From Struthio camelus (lineage: Eukaryota; Chordata; Aves; Struthioniformes; Struthionidae): DNA of 64,000 bases. Positions 61,268-64,000 of this stretch are shown one piece after another. The stretch covers positions 1,598,356 to 1,662,355 of the forward strand of contig NC_090943.1 of the NCBI RefSeq assembly GCF_040807025.1, given 5' to 3'. The notes below the pieces were generated by a model that searched no databases, was not told where the DNA came from, and saw nothing but the letters and a program-made list of their open reading frames with translations. Each line of letters begins with the position of its first letter. Position 1 is the stretch's first letter. Made by a program: the position numbers and the translations under genes.

Positions 61268-64000
61268 CTGGGCCAGGGGGAAGAGGAGAACAAAAGTAAC
61301 ATCAGTTTAATAGGAGGACAGAATTGCAAACAGGTCCAGTGAAGCACTACACGTGAACTGGAGTCACACACCACAGCAAGTGTCAGAGGATGAGACACAT
61401 AGTGAAAGCCACAGCTGCGCCCACTTCAGAGTCTAACCTTTTGGTTAGAACAACGGATGGCAGATTCCAGCTCATTAATGAATGTATCTGCATAGGGATC
61501 TGAAGGTGGATGCAAAACAGACCCAAAGGATGGAAATCACAACCTAAAGTCTCCCCTCAGATGCGCCACTGGACAGACTACCGGCTCTACTCTTTGGATG
61601 CGAGTTGTCAGCTGAGTGGAGGTGTGAGGCTCTGCACAGCAGTCCCTCTCCCCCACGTCTCTGGGTCCCTGGGCTTTGCATCTGGCACCTTTTCTTTTTT
61701 TTTTTTTCTTTTTTTTCTTTTTTTTTTTAAAAAAAAAACTCCAGCACTAGACAAAGCTGGATTCAAGCACGTTGCATAAACACCAACAATCCCTCTCTGT
61801 TTTTCCATCTTGTATCTTTTCAAGTACTCCAGAATAGCATCTGCGTTACAGCTTCACAAAGCCATTTCCTGACATTGAGGAGGCTTTATCACCAAAGATG
61901 CTTTTGCAATTAGAGGTTAGACAGTGAGAAGTACTGCCGCAGATCTGAGCCTCTTTCCAGTCCAGCCAGTCACTGCATCAAGGCTGCTCAGTGGCATAAA
62001 GAAGCTGGAAAAGACGATATTTGCCACGTGCATGTGCCAGCTCCAAGTGACTCTTGCAAACACAGAAACAGGTAGGTGTCCTGGACACTCCCATCCAAAC
62101 AAGAAGCCTTGCCCAATACAGGCATGTTGCTGTTCAACAGGAGCCCTTAGTTCTGTTGTTCTGTGGTGCTAACCATCAGATATTAGATTGAAGGCCAGTT
62201 TGGAGAAATGCTTTGGAGTCTGACAGTTCCAGTGTTTAACCGTCCACAAAAAGCAGGCCCACCTACCGACAGCGGTGTCCAGACACATGTAAAGATGCAG
62301 CATCGCTTGTATCCACTTCGGGGCAAACACCCTGCTTTAAGTTACTGCTGTACGCTGGGCTAAAAGCAAGTACGTAGCCCTTGCAAGGGGCCAGACTTGC
62401 ATGCTTGGATGATTCTCAGGGCTCGCATGGCTGTACTGAAAAGCTCACTGGATACCTCTTGCGTTTCTCAGGCTCTCTAAGCAAGTCCAAAGATCACGCT
62501 TTGCACACTTCCTCTTGTATTCCTCTTTCTTTGACATTTTATTTAATCTGGACCTGGACTACAGTTACCCAGATCCTCAAGCTGAGCTTACGTGGCACTT
62601 ATATGGGGGACATAAGGGCGCACCTCACGGCAGGGGTTAGCTTGTGTCCGTTCTGAGCAGGAGAGCCTCACGGCTGTCACGTATAGATCCTTGTGAGCTG
62701 AGACACAGCCAGAGAAGGCCTGGTCAAAGCACTAGACCTGTCTGTGCACAAGTGCCTAAAAATATCCCAAATCTTATTTCTATTTAAGAGCGAGAGCTCC
62801 ACGTACATGTCCCAGCTCTTCAGGATGGTCAGAGTCCACACATTTTCTTGTTATTAATCAAAATGACAGCTGTGCCTCTAACCCAGGACCTCACTTAGGA
62901 CAACTAGCTGCTGCTGGTAGATTGAGGAGAAGTCTGGCAGCTAAATCTCTGAGAAACCAAACCACCTTGTTTAATCTCGATATAGACACAGCTACCTAAA
63001 GCTAGTGGGGACTCAAAGAAATCAATGCAACCCATTTCTTTCCAGCTTGGCGTTATATTCAGTACCCCAAATATCATTTTGCAAGAAAAATGAGTACACT
63101 GTAACATTATATAGCCTAATTTTCAACTAACTAGGGAAATTTTGGAAGTACACGGACCTATAAATTGAAACATCTTGAATATGGAGGAAACACATTTCTT
63201 CTCCCCAGTCCAGTTTTAAGAAAACAACTGGCCAAGATGTTTAATTTATTTAGTAGATATGTTTAACATCACAGTATGGAATATGCTGAACAGCTGCAAA
63301 GAAAAAAAGGTGTGCGTGTGTGTGTGTGGGGGGGCGGAAATCAAACAAGTTTCCCTGGCATTATCTAAAATATGTGCGGTATGTTTCCAAAGAATAACCC
63401 AGCTTCTCAGTTTCCAGATCATGCTGCTGGAACAGTCCTACAGCCAAACACCAGCTAGGGAATTGAAAAACCTGGGATCATTTTAAAGCTGTGCCTTCCT
63501 TTCCAGCACCTCGGTTACAGTCCTTTTGTTCCTCCACTCCCACATACATCAGCGTAAGTAAAGGGTAACTACTGTGGGTTTGTTAATGGTAGAGGCAGTC
63601 ACGCAGCATTGTAATGGGTAACTAGCCTGCTAGAAAGCTGGGGTGAAGCTGTTTCACTAGTGTCCCAGAGGAATAGTTTCTAAAGGTACAAAAGACACTA
63701 AAGTGCCCTCACTGGGACGCTGTACCATCAACTGACTCTAGTGAGACACGTCTGCTGAAACTGAAAAAGGGAAACGTTGAGTCAGTTTTGCCCTAGGTAT
63801 TAATTCCCATGGCCAGCCAAGGCTTTGCAGCATGCCCCACCTGTAGTGCCTCATAAGCCGGGCAACTTATTTTACAGGCAAAGTGAATGATGAGTCTCGG
63901 GAGATGCAGACCCCATTACCATGCCGGCAGGAGACACCCTCCTTCGCCCCAAGCCAGCCACAGACAACTAAAGCTTTGTGGCTGTCTGTCTTTCTGCCCT
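61268..64000 (-). other. KLHL18 intron continuing past the window
   Basis: I found no BTB-domain exon here on either strand, so the next upstream KLHL18 exon is beyond base 64000. The stretch includes a long T-rich tract with an adjoining A run at about 61688-61738 and a short GT repeat near 63309-63328. Nothing else is recognisable. Confidence 0.55.

Noticed and set aside
61268-64000. KLHL18 BTB-domain exons
   Set aside because: None of the frames shows BTB or 3-box sequence with splice sites. These exons must lie past the window.

Overview
This is a vertebrate nuclear window, almost certainly avian. Every gene has the exon structure of a known vertebrate gene, introns are short and GC-rich, and the order CCM2 - NACAD - TBRG4 - cathelicidin - KLHL18 is the arrangement known around the chicken cathelicidin locus (the human counterparts are split between 7p13 and 3p21). 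The cathelicidin is closest to avian CATH2. I cannot name the species.

Layout. (1) 1-13642, plus strand: CCM2 from roughly human residue 44 to the stop, nine exons, with 5' exons outside the window. Its 3' UTR runs tail-to-tail into NACAD. (2) 16196-27228, minus strand: complete NACAD, nine coding exons, about 2208 residues, with a huge acidic repeat-bearing exon 2 and a C-terminal NAC plus UBA module. Intron 1 is filled by tandem repeats. (3) 28778-42611, minus strand: complete TBRG4 (FASTKD4), ten coding exons, 630 residues. Four of its introns each hold one H/ACA snoRNA of the SNORA5 family. Its likely promoter, at 45.0-45.1 kb, carries NRF1, CRE, CCAAT and ETS consensus sites. (4) 45356-49290: four back-to-back tandem-repeat arrays with one small non-repeat island. 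(5) 49301-50201, minus strand: one compact four-exon cathelicidin with TATA-like box, C/EBP-like sites and AATAAA. (6) 51136-61267, minus strand: seven 3' exons of KLHL18 (BACK and six Kelch repeats). Its BTB exons lie beyond the window.

How the genes work: they form no operon or pathway. CCM2 is an endothelial junction scaffold, NACAD a nascent-chain-associated alpha-like protein, TBRG4 a mitochondrial RNA-binding protein that also hosts rRNA-modification guide RNAs, the cathelicidin an innate host-defence peptide, and KLHL18 a CUL3 ubiquitin-ligase adaptor. All except CCM2 are on the minus strand.

I found no CRISPR, transposase, intact virus or wholly new system. The most noteworthy points are the single divergent cathelicidin beside a large satellite block, the quadruplicated SNORA5 with one decayed copy, the in-frame NACAD repeat expansion including an exact 198-bp duplication, and the TBRG4 promoter architecture. 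Most long open frames in the repeat zones are by-products of repeats.
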